This document shows positions 19,917 through 30,538 of a DNA stretch of 64,000 nucleotides, one piece after another. A program made the translations under genes and the position numbers. The notes below the pieces were generated by a model. It was not told the DNA's origin, did no database searches, and was given only the letters and a program-made list of their open reading frames with translations. This stretch comes from Pectinophora gossypiella. Its lineage: Eukaryota > Arthropoda > Insecta > Lepidoptera > Gelechiidae. Position 1 is the first letter of the stretch, and the number at the start of each line of letters is the position of its first letter. Location of the stretch: contig NC_065417.1 in the NCBI RefSeq assembly GCF_024362695.1, positions 11,773,001 through 11,837,000 on the forward strand. The letters run 5' to 3'.

Positions 19917-20558
19917 GTGATTCCTTAAGTCTAAAAACAATAACAAGCTAAACAAACGACCAGCAGACTAGACGTACACATTAAGGCTGGTGAAATAGGT
20001 CATCGACCTCGATGTAAGAAGGACATTTTAAGAATACATAGAACAAAAAACATACTACATAACACCTCTAACTTGCAAAGTTAAAAGTCCTGCTTAGCAT
20101 AATTAATTCGTATTACGATTGTGTTCAGAACATCTTCACTTTATGCACATTCATACATTCCTAGATTAAATACATACGGCAATATCCGGGCTTCTGGGAA
20201 AACCGAGCTTATTTCACGCATACGAAATGCATAATTAACTTTATATTAACATACAGAAGCGTATGGAAGTAGGGTTGTCTCGAAAAAAATCTCGAAAAAA
20301 TCCAATTTTCTCTCCGCGAAAGAGATAAGGGACTTTTGATGACGACTTCGTTAAAGCCGGAACGTATTTTGAGCTTAATAGGAAATTTTTCGCAAATAAG
20401 AAAACTTAAGTTTATTTTATATTTTACTTTATATTTATAATATTATTTATATTTTGAATGGAACTGTATAAGTTGACTTAACAATGGTTAATGAATGAGT
20501 AGTGTTATTGGTAATGCCCGCAGGCTTTTAAGCTTCAATTTTACTTTTGTACAGATAT
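19917..20558. other. No recognised gene or repeat
   Basis: AT-rich intron; I find nothing. Confidence 0.45.
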
Positions 20559-20680
20559 AATACATAACTACGCCCCTAGTTTTTATAGGGGTGAGTAGAG
20601 ACAGTATTAAAGGGCCAAGATGATCATGAAGTCGAATGGTAACAGGTTACCAGACCAGCATATGTATGTCTATGTAAAAT
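20559..20680 (-). mobile_element. Degenerate RTE-like 3' tail
   Basis: CATAACTACGCCCCTAGTTT and ATAGGGGTGAGTAGAGACAG resemble the AAACTCACGCCTATTTCCCACCGGGG start of RTE-E tails, but diverged. Low certainty. Confidence 0.4.
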
Positions 20681-20831
20681 TTGACTAGGTTTATTATTAT
20701 TTTATTTTACTTTTTTGCGCGTTTCACTCCAGCCGTACAAGTGTACTATATCATCTACCGAAGATTGTCTGAAAGAGATCGCTCTTAGCGATAAGGCCCC
20801 CTTTGCACACCTTAGAATAAGTTTATCCTGT

Positions 20832-21216
20832 AAATGGTGCTAATTCCTGCAGACGCCATCTAAAATTATTTTAAGTTATACCTGTCGTTTTCTTATCCCC
20901 CGAAAAGGAAAGGGACGGGTAATCGACAGGCGTAAAATGTATGGAACATACGTCAATTTTAAGCAGAAATCTAAAACAACCATCTAAACATTTTACATCG
21001 GCCAATAACCCGACAGAATTATGTTAACAGCACACGTCAAACGGTTTGCATACCAGCGAGATACTTTTTGATTCGCCCGGGTTATTCATTCATTTACTCA
21101 TTCTTCCTAAAATTTACGACTGTCAATCATCCGTCTCTTTCCTTTTCGGCGAATAAGAAGAGGACAGGTATAACTTAAAGTAAAATTAGGAGGTGTCTGC
21201 AGGAATCGGGCCATTG
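20832..21216. mobile_element. Fold-back L, copy 1 (about 385 bp, inverted ends near 100 bp)
   Basis: The left arm starts TGGTGCTAATTCCTGCAGAC and includes AAGTTATACCTGTCGTTTTC and CGAAAAGGAAAGGGACGGGT. The right arm repeats these inverted and ends GTCTGCAGGAATCGGGCCA. The middle contains AATAACCCGACA and CGGGTTATTCATTCATTTAC. It is non-coding. A second full copy is at 46868..47250 and a half copy at 27955..28127. Confidence 0.85.
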
Positions 21217-21289
21217 TCTTATTATTATTTTTATTTATTCCATGTTATAACTATCACTACAGGTTATATCTAATGCGACAGTGTATCAT

Positions 21290-21350
21290 ATATTATGTAT
21301 AACGTAACGTGTAACGTAACGTATAACGTAACGTATAACGTAATATGATC
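21290..21350 (+). repeat. Short tandem GTAACGTATAAC repeat
   Basis: Roughly four imperfect 12-bp units of GTAACGTATAAC. It is not a telomeric motif; insect telomeres are TTAGG. Confidence 0.8.
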
Positions 21351-21521
21351 TTAATATTATACTTTTAAAATCATAATTTATCTACACCAGCCCTAGGGTA
21401 AGGCTTAAGCGCATCGTGACACGACGTCTGCCGAGATTAGATGAGATTCCGTCGAGCTTTTTGTATATCGTCACATAACACTTCGCACCTTACATTGCTT
21501 AATAACACAGTCTACATAAAA

Positions 21522-21800
21522 TACCCCGATACCGACCCCGCCGGCGTGGTCGACGATTTCTCTCAATCAGCGCTTATCGCTATCGACCCGCTAGGGTCGA
21601 TTAATTCTTTGAAATATTTTTATTTTTCTCAGACGACGCCCTGAGCCGACGTTCGCGGCCAACTGGGAACCCTCAAGCCTGTTGTCTTAAACGTTGTACC
21701 GGGTGAGAGCCTTCAGCGCTCCCCATTTATCCGGCCGAGTAGTTAATGCCATCTGCGGCAAATCTACATACAATAAGTCACGCCAAAAAAAAAAAAAAAT
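21522..21800 (+). mobile_element. Tail-D retroelement end
   Basis: From CCCCGATACCGACCCCGCCG. The frame has VVDDFSQSALIAIDPLGSIN and SQTTP-stop with a small in-frame insertion before SQTTP, then the 3'UTR and poly(A). Confidence 0.85.
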
Positions 21801-21849
21801 GCGGTTTTAACCATTAGTCGTAGCAACTTTTTCTGTCACATAGGTTGTT

Positions 21850-21950
21850 AAGTGGATGACCCGACCTAAGCGACCCAGGTGTCAGGGTTACTATTGAGCC
21901 ACCGTAGGCCCATGACATGGTTCATGTAACGACTACGTACTTAGAATACT
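21850..21950 (-). mobile_element. SINE-A 3' fragment
   Basis: CAGGTGTCAGGGTTACTATT, GAGCCACCGTAGGCCCATGA and CATGGTTCATGTAACGACTA in reverse orientation. Confidence 0.7.
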
Positions 21951-21974
21951 TGTATCAGTTACCGGGCCTTTCGA

Positions 21975-22145
21975 AGATCATCATCACTAAGAGACAAGCC
22001 CTTGTCGTTATAGCGTTCCTCATTTTTTACGAAAAAATAGGGCACTGGTTTTCCTCTTGCCTTCCACCCCGCAGTATTCTGTCTGACGCGAGTGGGATGG
22101 CGTCCAGAGTAGTCTATTTTAAAGTCGTACTAGGACTTCGATTTC
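21975..22145 (-). mobile_element. RTE-F LINE 3' end
   Basis: Reverse copy with AATAGGGCACTGGTTTTCCT, CTTGCCTTCCACCCCGCAGT and GGGATGGCGTCCAGAGTAGT. A plus-strand 81-codon frame across it is a shadow. Confidence 0.75.
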
Positions 22146-22194
22146 GAAAATACTCGGTGTAAAAAATATCAAGCTTCACTCCCAATATCAAGCA

Positions 22195-22520
22195 GTTTCA
22201 GGCCAAATAGTTACTGCCATTTGCTGCCACCTGCAAATTTCGTTAACTAATTGGCGGGACAAATGAGGAGTACTGAGGGGTCTGACCCGGTACAAAATTT
22301 AAGATAACAGGCCCGAGGGTGCCCTGTTGGGCGCGAACCACGGCTCAAGGCGTCGTCTAAAAGCGGGTCGATAGCGACAAGTGCTGAATGAGAGAAATCG
22401 TCAACCACGCCGGCGGGGTCGGTGTCGGGGTTTTGAAGTATTTGTTGTCGCGAGCTGTTCGGCCGCCTCTATGGATAGAGTAATCGCCATAAGTCAAATC
22501 TACAATAAGTCACTTAAAAA
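22195..22520 (-). mobile_element. Tail-D retroelement, diverged copy
   Basis: Reverse orientation. Carries the complement of the coding end (CGGGTCGATAGCGACAAGTG, AAATCGTCAACCACGCCGGC) and of the upstream AIEAANQ region (CCGCCTCTATGGATAGAGTA). A second tail tip, CAAATCTACAATAAGTCACT, follows at 22497. Confidence 0.75.
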
Positions 22521-22904
22521 AAGGTATACAGCAGAACAGGTATTGTGAATAGGTATTTGCTGGGTAAGCGTGATCCACCTTAGACCACATCGTCACTTAC
22601 CATCGTGAGATTGTGGTCAAACGTGAGGCACTCAGCCAATAAGTCGTAAAAACCATTATGCCTTCTTAATTCTGTACCAACCCGCGTCTTGAAAACTTTA
22701 CGACATTTTCCTGTACTTTGTAGTAAATAAGTTACCGTTAGCTTGCATAGTGTTAGGGTCAGCGCAGACCAAGAGCAGTGGTGAGACGATCAATGAAATC
22801 TCTGAACAAATAACTTCATTGCTATTTACATAAAGTACACTGTTGTTTGACGGTAAACCTCTTTCTACCAATATCTCTTTCTCGTGTCAGGTAGAAGAGG
22901 TTTC
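22521..22904. other. No recognised gene or repeat
   Basis: Intronic sequence without shared repeats or convincing frames. Confidence 0.45.
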
Positions 22905-23155
22905 TAGAAGGAATAAGCTGAACCGAATAAGCTGGCGGCAAGCTTCTATCGGAGTATGAAACAGAGCATAGCACCCCGCTAGCCACAGGTTGGTTGTCTG
23001 ACTAGGGATCGACGATCCACTTAAACTGACCAGCTAACTCCGCCCGCAATGGTATAAGTTCTTTACCGTGTACAATCCCTGTCTTTCTCTCTTCTTCGCA
23101 CTTTTACTGTTGTGACGGACCCAACTAGTTGGCCAGCTAGTTGGATCCTCCACGT
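22905..23155. mobile_element. Gypsy LTR-like fragment
   Basis: AACAGAGCATAGCACCCCGC, TAGCCACAGGTTGGTTGTCT and GACTAGGGATCGACGATCCA recur at 53490..53585. It ends with CCAACTAGTTGGCCAGCTAG. Placement next to Gypsy pol sequence suggests LTR or untranslated sequence of that element. Confidence 0.6.
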
Positions 23156-23395
23156 CACTTCATTAACAATTCTAAATATATTTGGGGTGCATCGGAAATC
23201 ACCTTTCTTGGCTATCATGTCTCAGCAAATGGTACCAGACCGCTTCCGGAAAAGGTTCAGGCCATAAAAAATATACCTTACCTAAAAGAGCAAACGAACT
23301 CAAACGATTTGTGGGAATGCTGAACTATTCCAGAAGGTTTATTTCTGCCTCGCGTGGCGAGCATTCAGGTGACCTCTTAATGAAGCTTTAACTGG
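23132..23395 (+). pseudogene. Ty3/Gypsy pol fragment (reverse transcriptase C-terminal region)
   Basis: Two overlapping frames joined by a frameshift near 23270..23295 read IWGASEITFLGYHVSANGTR, PLPEKVQAIKNIP and then NELKRFVGMLNYSRRFI. FLGYHVSANG...KVQAI...L+RF-GMLNY-RRFI is the classic end of the Gypsy reverse transcriptase domain. No YxDD box, protease or integrase remains. The rest of pol is missing, so this is a decayed, internally deleted LTR element. Confidence 0.85.
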
Positions 23396-23431
23396 AAATT
23401 CCAAGGTATCTACTTCTATATCGTTCACTAC

Positions 23432-23500
23432 GGTCTGAGGGGAGGAGTGATGTGGCGGATCCAACTAGTTGGCCAGCTAGTTGGGTCTGCCACACTGAGC
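23432..23500 (+). mobile_element. Gypsy polypurine tract and LTR edge with palindrome
   Basis: Purine-rich GAGGGGAGGAGTGA directly precedes TGTGGCGGATCCAACTAGTT. That is the expected order of polypurine tract then 3' LTR. The first 44 bp, from TGTGGCGGATCC to GGGTCTGCCACA, are themselves a near-perfect inverted repeat. The rest of the LTR is not recognisable. Confidence 0.65.
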
Positions 23501-23824
23501 ACAATAGACTGTTATATAATATATAAATAAACAAATCAACAGCGCAAAGAACAGCATTATCAAAAACAAAAAAAAAATATTGGTAGACGATTGCATTTTA
23601 TCCAAATAGCAATAAGTTATTTTTCCAGCGCTCACCTCGTTTAGCTCTTGGTCTCCATAGACCCTTATGTCACGGTTCGTGTAGCTTCGTATGACCTTCG
23701 GTAATGTGGTTTGAGAATCGCGGATTGACGGCAAACACATTTATTCGACTCTAAGATACCACAGAGGAAATTAATTTAGCAGACCACGCTTTCCTGGAAG
23801 ATAGACGTAAAACAGAGTGGCTGG
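23501..23824. other. No recognised gene or repeat
   Basis: Includes an 87-codon minus-strand frame with a hydrophobic C-terminal part but no known domain; probably chance. Confidence 0.4.
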
Positions 23825-24010
23825 TTCATCATCACTAATTTAAGAGCCACGCTCTTGTCGATGTAGCATTCTCCATGCTACTTTTTTAGGGAAAAATAGG
23901 GTAGTGGAATTCCTCTTGCCTTCCGCCCCGCAGTACTCTTTCTGACCCCAGTGGGATGGCGCCCAGAGTAGTCTATTTTAAAGCGGTACTAGGAATCCTG
24001 TCCTCCGCCT
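23825..24010 (-). mobile_element. RTE-F LINE 3' end
   Basis: Starts TCATCATCACTAATTTAAGA, then CCACGCTCTTGTCGATGTAG, the reverse of the terminal frame MLH-QERGS-stop. GTGGGATGGCGCCCAGAGTA follows. Confidence 0.8.
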
Positions 24011-24849
24011 CAGTGGCTGGTTAGTCAGATTAATTATAGACGGGAGATGTCTTTGGGCTAGCTTTATAGTACATTTTTTCTGCCACGGTTCGTAACAAGG
24101 TACGTAACTTCTTCTTCGTAATTATTCTTCTTCTTTGTGACTCTGCCCTCCCCAGTAGAGGGGCGTGAGTTTATGTTTGTATTTACTCTTCGACTTTCAT
24201 AATTCATTTTTTTGAAGTATGGCTTCTGTCATCTTTGACAATTCTGCCAGTGACACCGACTTTTATAAAAGCGCTGCGGTTTCAATCTATCTTATTCTCA
24301 GTTTCTCACTCCTTGTCTGAGACAAGGAAATTCGTTTACAACACGATGTTTTCTCAAAACCCCAACTCGATTTGACGACATCAATAACCAGATCATGGCT
24401 TTGTACATTTGTGACGTAAATTTGATAATGTTGGCATTTTCCTGATGTTCTTGGTACGGCAAAGAGTATTATACGATACTATTATTGGTAACAAATGGGC
24501 GTAACTTGATATGTTGGGTACAATGAAATTATTTCGTCTGTGTGTGTCTCCCGTATTGTTTTTGTTTGTGAGAAGGCACTTGGTCCTTTGCTGGAATATG
24601 TTGCTTCTTTACACAGATATTTATTCATGTAAATATGTTTAAAGCTTCTTAGCTCAGTTATAGACTAAAGAATAATACTAGTTACGTACACTACACACAC
24701 TAATTAGTTTTGGTGCTGAGCTAGATTTACGTCACTATATTTCACTATAGTCTGTCTCATTATAGTCTATGGTCATAAGGAATAAGGGAGCACCTGAAGA
24801 CTGTCACTATACGGGACTATCTATTTCGTTCGCACTTACGCGTCAAATG
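24011..24849. other. No recognised gene or repeat
   Basis: Contains a degenerate RTE-like tail word, CTCTGCCCTCCCCAGTAGAG, near 24141 and otherwise nothing I recognise. Confidence 0.4.

Positions 24850-24897
<48 letters not shown>
24850..24897 (+). repeat. CA dinucleotide microsatellite
   Basis: About 23 uninterrupted CA units. Two frames reading through it are artefacts. Confidence 0.97.
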
Positions 24898-24898
<1 letters not shown>

Positions 24899-25057
24899 TA
24901 CACATGTTACATATAAATGAATATTTTTTTTTTCTTTGTAGATTTTTGTATCGAGTGTCCGAGCTGTATACTTTATCACCGTTGTCTGTCATCCGGAGTC
25001 TGTCCTGGAGTTTATAAAAGTGTACCTACTGTTTGTGCAAATTTTAATATTTCTAGT

Positions 25058-25182
25058 CTTAGGCTCGGGCTCCACCAAAACGGAGGAGAGAGGACTTGTT
25101 TTATATTAAGTAGAGTTTTTTATATTAGTAAAACACATCTCCTATCCCCTCCGTTCTGGTAGACCCTCGCCCTTAGTGATTT
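25058..25182. mobile_element. Fold-back element with about 50-bp inverted ends
   Basis: The left arm CTTAGGCTCGGGCTCCACCA, AAACGGAGGAGAG is matched inverted by the right arm CCCCTCCGTTCTGGTAGACC, CTCGCCCTTAG. The loop is about 25 bp. It is non-coding and single-copy in the window. Confidence 0.7.
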
Positions 25183-25649
25183 AAGCTGTGTGTCGTTAAG
25201 TTCTATTTGATAGGAGCTTTCTAAAAAGGTAAAATTTACTTTCAAAACTCAAATACAAAAATGATTTATACTCTACATTCTTAAATCGAGAAAATGGACA
25301 TCGAGTTATTAATTCAATGTAAAAACACATCATTTAATATTTTAATAGCGACACACGTACTCGTCGAAAGTACAGGCGAAACCAACATACCGTTTTATAA
25401 TACCAGTACAGTCACACATAGAAGTGAGTTGTCTAAAAGCGTTGGTGTGTATCCAAATAGGTTTAGCATTAGCCTACATTAGCCAGCGACGTGGAAAATA
25501 CGCGTGAAATATTAATGTGTGAAAAATCGTACGTGAGTTTCAGAACGAACTCGTGAAAAAAAGAGGAAAATCGTTGGTATCCTGTATTACCCCTGTGTGA
25601 CACTAGATGGCGTTCTATGGTTTTTAATGAAGTTGTAGTGTGGGTTGTA
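25183..25649. other. No recognised gene or repeat
   Basis: AT-rich intronic sequence; short frames are without support. Confidence 0.45.
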
Positions 25650-25975
25650 CGGCCTGTGTGGTCCTGTGGTTGAGCGTTGGACACACGATCCGGAGGCCCC
25701 GGGTTCGAATCCCGTTGGGGACATATCACAAAAATCACATTGTGATCCCTAGTTTGGTTAGGACATTACTGGCTGATCACCTGATTGTCCGAAACTAAGA
25801 TGATTCGTTCTTCGGAAGGCACGTTAAGCCGTTGGTCCCGGTTACTACTTACTGATGCAAGTATGTAGTCGTTACATGAGCCATGTCGGGGCCTTTGGCG
25901 GCTCAATAGTAATTCTGACAACAGGGTTGATGAGGTTCGTACTCCACCTCACAACCCACACGAAAGAAGAAGAAG
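25650..25975 (+). mobile_element. SINE-A, copy 3
   Basis: Head GGCCTGTGTGGTCCTGTGGT with B box GGTTCGAATCC, the core CTTCGGAAGGCACGTTAAGC, the 3' body GACAACAGGGTTGATGAGGT and tail GAAGAAGAAG. It is full length with point changes. Confidence 0.9.
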
Positions 25976-26264
25976 TATTATTACAATTAACAGTGGCAAG
26001 TTTTCTATCGACTTCTATATCCTACTCATAAACTAAGGATATAAGTACTTCCGTGTAGGTATGTATTTATTAAGTGCCTTTATTAAGTATTATAATAGTT
26101 ATGGCCATAAAACTTGTACCATGTGTCAGATAAACTTTATAGAGACATCAATTGCAATCGTTTATACGAAATACACCTTTATCTGAAGCAGTTTAGAATT
26201 TATGGACACACTTATGATTTTCTTGGAATTGACTATCTACGTGAAATTTTTTCCACATAATCCT

Positions 26265-26550
26265 TGCCCAAGGATACGGGTGAAGACCTCAACAGTTGCA
26301 GACGCGGAGGTGGGAGTCATCGGTACGGAAATGTAGGACGGAAGTGGCAAGTCACAGGGACTGTAACCTGGAACCTGACAGAGGGCAGCAGTACTATTCA
26401 GAGGCGGAGGATAGGAGTCCTAGTACGGCTTTCGCGTCAGACAGAGTACTGCGGGGCGGAATGCAAGAGGGAAACCACTGCCCTATTGTTCCCTATAAAG
26501 TAGCATGGACAATGATACGCAGACAAGAGCGTGGCTCTTAAATTAGTGAT
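26265..26550 (+). mobile_element. RTE-F LINE 3' end
   Basis: AAGGATACGGGTGAAGACCT, AACCTGGAACCTGACAGAGG, GTACTGCGGGGCGGAATGCA. The final frame reads CKRETTALLFP, and ACAAGAGCGTGGCTCTTAAA closes it. Confidence 0.8.
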
Positions 26551-26574
26551 GTGAGGACATTTTTACCCCTTGTC

Positions 26575-26625
26575 ATAGTTAATGCCATCTGCGACACATC
26601 TACAATATGTCACGTCAAAAAAAAG
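26575..26625 (+). mobile_element. Tail-D 3' tip
   Basis: AGTTAATGCCATCTGCGACA, CATCTACAATATGTCACGTC and A run. Only the terminal 50 bp. Confidence 0.7.
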
Positions 26626-27286
26626 ACCTCTTGTCGTACAAACAAACAAACTTGACCTACCTTTGCAGTAGGAGACACCATCGCATCGTTTATAGATAGC
26701 GATTTTTGTACTTTAAAAATGAACGAATGAAGTATCACTAAAATGTTTTTATGTTTAAAAAGTCTTTCTCCTAAATAAATGCCATGTCCAAAGTATATTG
26801 TATGCCATTGGTTCGCATCACATAGTATGATAATGCTCGTAATGAGTAATCGGTGAAAAGTACTTAAAACGAAAAGCTTATTATTACCAAAAATATTATA
26901 ACCTACCTTTTAAAACCGTTTCAACGAATTTTAATTTCGGAATGAAACGATGGTTTTACCTTACAAATTTTTGAAGCCAAAGTAATTTTGGCAGCCCGAA
27001 GATTTCCCAAACGTATTTAATTTCCACTCTTTTCAGTGAACTAAAGCGGGAAGGTAATACAAGCTACAGAGGACACTTCTTTTCATTACCCAAGGGACTG
27101 ACATTGCACTGTACCGGGATCGCCGGGCACAGAAGTTGTAAAGTGTTTCATTTGAAAAAGTGTTGCCGTATTTAAATTTTACTTACCTGTTCATTTGCTT
27201 TTTTGTCTCGCTTCGAAGGTTCGGAGATGTTTTGGGTGAAAGGTTTGTTACAACTGGAAAGATGTTTGTAATAGGCTAGCCAGAGG
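26626..27286. other. No recognised gene or repeat
   Basis: AT-rich intronic sequence; I find nothing. Confidence 0.45.
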
Positions 27287-27385
27287 TACATCTATCGCAA
27301 GATGAACTAAGTAAACTAATCCACGATTCATCGAGTTTTCTGTTAGACCAACATGATAGGCGATGAGTCATATCGAATTGCCTGT
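27287..27385 (+). repeat. Repeat G fragment
   Basis: TACATCTATCGCAAGATGAA, CTAAGTAAACTAATCC and TCTGTTAGACCAACATGATA are diagnostic of the family. Confidence 0.65.
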
Positions 27386-27394
27386 GTTCGTGAA

Positions 27395-27658
27395 CATACA
27401 TATACATAAACTCACGCCTACTTCCCACCGGGGTAAGCAGAGACTAAAGAATTCCATTTGCTTCGATCCTGACACACTTCTCTTGCTTCCTGCACATTCA
27501 TCAATCGCTTCATACACGCACGCCCTTTCAGAGTAGATCGTATTAAACCTTTTCTAAGGACATCTCCTATTTGGTCAATGTAAGTCCTTCTCGGTCTTCC
27601 TCTGCCAGCCCTACCATCAACTTTCGCTTTATATACCGCTTTTGCAATTCTATTTATT
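27395..27658 (-). mobile_element. RTE-E LINE 3' end, copy 3
   Basis: Minus-strand frame: RIAKAVYKAKVDGRAGRGRP, RRTY, DQIGDVLRKG and SAYPGGK-stop, with a CATA-type tail on the left. It matches the copy at 15682. The longer 118-codon frame continues upstream into unrelated sequence by chance. Confidence 0.85.
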
Positions 27659-27954
27659 CTGTGTTCGTGAAAATTGCGCTTAACTGAAATTAGTAACTCA
27701 TCGGTGCCTGTCCGGTACCGAGCATCGAATCGACGCCTCCTGTTTGAGAAACAAGCCAATGACACACGAGACAACAGTGATAATATGAAATAATTACTTA
27801 TTACTTTGGCATAGAATAAACAATAATATATGGGAAAACAATAATGTTTGGATTACGCTAACTTATAAATATAAACATAATATTTATTAAAGCATTTTGT
27901 TTTTAATCTAGCCCGTGCTTAGGGAAATTCACAAAGGGAAAATGAAATCGAAAA

Positions 27955-28127
27955 AGTCAAACGGGTTGCATAACTTAGCAAGATGCCTATTTTATTCCCT
28001 CGGGTTATTCATTCATTCACTCATTCGTTTTAAAATGAACTGTAGTCAATCGTCCATCCCTTTGGATAAGAAAATGACGGGTATAACTTAAAATCAAATT
28101 AGGAGGTGTCTGCAAGAATCGCGGCCT
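27955..28127. mobile_element. Fold-back L, right half only
   Basis: Right-hand portion of the family: GTCAAACGGGTTGCATAACT, CGGGTTATTCATTCATTCAC, AAATTAGGAGGTGTCTGCAA. The left arm is missing. The 300 bp before it (27659..27954) hold nothing I recognise. Confidence 0.75.
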
Positions 28128-28336
28128 AAATATTTTATTTAATGTAATTTTATTTAAAGGCACATACCATTTATTATTTTAAATATTTTTTATGTGTGGA
28201 ATGATGAATGATAAGCTATGGAATTATGTAATGGCTATTATGGAATTCTGAAAAATATTTTTTTTTTTATTATTCATATGCAGTCATGGATGTTTCTTTA
28301 ATAACCAGCACAATCTTAACCTCTCATATGCCGAGA

Positions 28337-28369
28337 TACCAGACACAATAGATTTTACATTGTGTCTGG
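28337..28369. repeat. Small perfect hairpin
   Basis: ACCAGACACAAT and ATTGTGTCTGGT form a 12-bp perfect stem around a 9-nt loop. The word CCAGACACAATAG also occurs near 34652, so it may be part of a dispersed element. Confidence 0.6.
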
Positions 28370-28997
28370 TCGAGATCCGCGTTCCGGCGTTCGAAAGATT
28401 AATGGTTGTTTATGTTTATGTTTTACTAAGGAGCGCAGGTATTTTAAAACCAGTCAGAAGTGATATAACATAAGCTAGGATTAATAGCTAGGACTAGCAC
28501 TAATAGCATAGGATAGGACTAAAGGTACATCCATAATAAGATGATGATGAAGTGACATAATATGAATAACTTATTTCCCCGACTTAACAGCGATCGACCG
28601 TTAATTATTTTTCTTTCCAGTTTTGTAAAGGGTTAAGTAAATTTCTCGTTTTTCTTTTTAATTTATTTCCGAATTACGTTTGTGCGCGACTGTATCACTT
28701 GTCCGCGTGAGATAGTGTTAACTAGCGCCGTCGCCGGCAAACACTATTGAACCCGACTGTACCAGACGACAGCGAGGTTAATTTAGAACTGTTGTCTTAC
28801 TGTTTTGCTCCTGTTTTCATTTAGAAAAGGTTCCAATCGTAATACTGTTTTGTATTTGATTCCAAAGTAGTATTTTGCTTGATTGAAATAACAATGGCTC
28901 TTGTTGTTGACTGACTGTGGATAGGAGGACAACTCAAATTAATGTTTGAATACGTTTTTGTATTACAAAGGTTCAAAACAAATTTTACAGAATGACA
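28370..28997. other. No recognised gene or repeat
   Basis: Intronic sequence without recognised content. Confidence 0.45.
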
Positions 28998-29011
28998 GTC
29001 GACAATCTAGT

Positions 29012-29332
29012 CTTCTTCTATCGTGTGGGTTGTGAGGTACCAACCAACCTCATCAACCCTGGTGTCAGGGTTACTGTTCCGCCAAACGCCCCTGACATGG
29101 CTCACGTAACGACTACTTACTTACATCACTATGTAGTAATCGGGACCAACGGCTTAACGTGCCTTCCGAAGCACGGATCATCTTACTTTCGGACAATCCG
29201 GTGATCAGCCAGTAATGTCCTAACCAAACTAGGGACCACACAGTAACTTGTGATACGTCCCCACAGGGAATCGAACCCGGGACCTCCGGATCTTGAGCCC
29301 AACGCTCAACCACTGGACCACGGAGACCGTTG
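29012..29332 (-). mobile_element. SINE-A, full length with 14-bp target duplication
   Basis: Reverse copy from the CTTCTTCTATC tail to the GGTCCACGG head. The B box reads GGAATCGAACC on the plus strand. Exact GTCGACAATCTAGT copies flank it at 28998..29011 and 29333..29346, proving target-primed insertion. The frames over it are shadows. Confidence 0.93.
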
Positions 29333-29444
29333 GTCGACAATCTAGTGAAATGAAGATACTTTTTGATGAGGGAAACGTCGTCGTCGGATTTATATTGTTG
29401 ATTTTAAGCTAGCTATTAGTTTTTTTTTGTTTTATCTTGCGATT

Positions 29445-29627
29445 AGTTTCATTGACTATAATTAAAGCACATAGTAACGGGTTCTTACCGCGTTTAAATG
29501 GAGATATGAGACTCCCGATATTTCGACACTGTTGCAAGTGCCATGATCACGGGATGACTGAACCCGTTACTGTGTGCTTTAATTATGATAATAACCGCGT
29601 AAACTTAAAACAATGTCACTGACTATA
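29445..29627. mobile_element. Fold-back V, copy 1
   Basis: TAATTAAAGCACATAGTAAC, GGGTTC on the left is inverted on the right as GAACCCGTTACTGTGTGCTT, TAATTA. The loop has GAGACTCCCGATATTTCGAC, which recurs inverted at 53290..53395. Flanks CATTGACTATA and CACTGACTATA may hold an 8-bp duplication, TGACTATA. A 61-codon frame here is incidental. Confidence 0.7.
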
Positions 29628-29794
29628 AGCAGATGAGTTGGATTTATATGGCATGGAGGACGCTACTCCCAGCCAAGTCAGTCCTTTCTTTGACGTAGTC
29701 ATTCGTCCTAACTGTCCTTATCGATAATGTCTCGTTTCTCTTTTAGGTGACGTATGGTTTCGTCGTGTCTTATAGGGAAGTCAAGGAATTGGCC

Positions 29795-29865
29795 TTTGAT
29801 AGACTGGAATGGAAAATGCTACACCGACAAGAGCGTGGCTCTTAAATTGATGATGATGATGGTTT
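29795..29865 (+). mobile_element. RTE-F 3' tip
   Basis: Ends the family frame: GAATGGAAAATGCTACACCG, ACAAGAGCGTGGCTCTTAAA, then a GATGATGAT tail. Confidence 0.75.
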
Positions 29866-29884
29866 CTGGAATGGTTAGTTGCCC

Positions 29885-29995
29885 CGCAAGCTGATAAAAA
29901 AAGGCCGCCTGTTGTGCTTTTCTGTATATGCTGTCCTTATCTCTGTATTTTGTGCCCATTGTGCTCAATAAAGTATTTTATCTATCTATCTGATT
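29885..29995 (+). mobile_element. LINE tail J, copy 1
   Basis: AAAGGCCGCCTGTTGTGCTT, then TGCTCAATAAAGTATTTTAT followed by TCTA units. An AATAAA-like signal at the end of a non-LTR 3'UTR. The family occurs about eight times in the window. Confidence 0.75.
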
Positions 29996-30269
29996 TGGGT
30001 GCATTTGTAATCTTTTTTGTACTGGGTTCCACAATTGCATATTTCTTCTTTGACCGCGCTATTAATTATTTTTAATATTTAATATTCACACACTACATGG
30101 TTGAGTGGAGGACTTTTATTGTGAAATGCAATACATTATTTAATTACATCTGTATTTACCACTACAGAACGAATAAATATATTTCATTTAATTTCAAAAG
30201 ATTCATTACGGTGAATACAAATTATGACGTCATTAATAAACATAGTGAAACGACGTACTCATTGTTACG

Positions 30270-30538
30270 TTATCATCCCCACTGCTGGGGTACGGGCCTT
30301 CCCTATGGATAAGGAGACCGGGCCTTAAACCATCACGCGGGCCCAGTGCGAATTGGTGGTTATTAACGACTGCTAATGCAGCCGGGACCAACGGCTTAAC
30401 GTGCCTTCCGAAGCACTGAGGAGCTCGAAATGAAAACTTTTTTTTGTGGTCACCCATCCTATGACCGGCCTTTGCGAAAGTTGCTACTTCAACAATCGCA
30501 GACCGAGCGCGTTTACCGCTGCGCCACCGAGCTCCTCG
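30270..30538 (-). mobile_element. SINE-C (tRNA/5S head), copy 1
   Basis: Reverse copy. The head on the minus strand has GAGCTCGGTGGCGCAGCGGT, GAAGTAGCAACTTTCGC and GGATGGGTGACCAC. The core GCCTTCCGAAGCAC is on the plus strand, with the 3' region CCACTGCTGGGG. A 107-codon minus frame is an artefact. Confidence 0.85.

Noticed and set aside
21290..21350. Interstitial telomere-like repeat.
   Set aside because: The unit is GTAACGTATAAC, not the insect telomere TTAGG.
27418..27774. 118-codon protein starting MSRVSLACFSNRRRR.
   Set aside because: Its C-terminal 80 residues are the RTE-E ORF2 end; the N-terminal part is unrelated sequence read in frame by chance.
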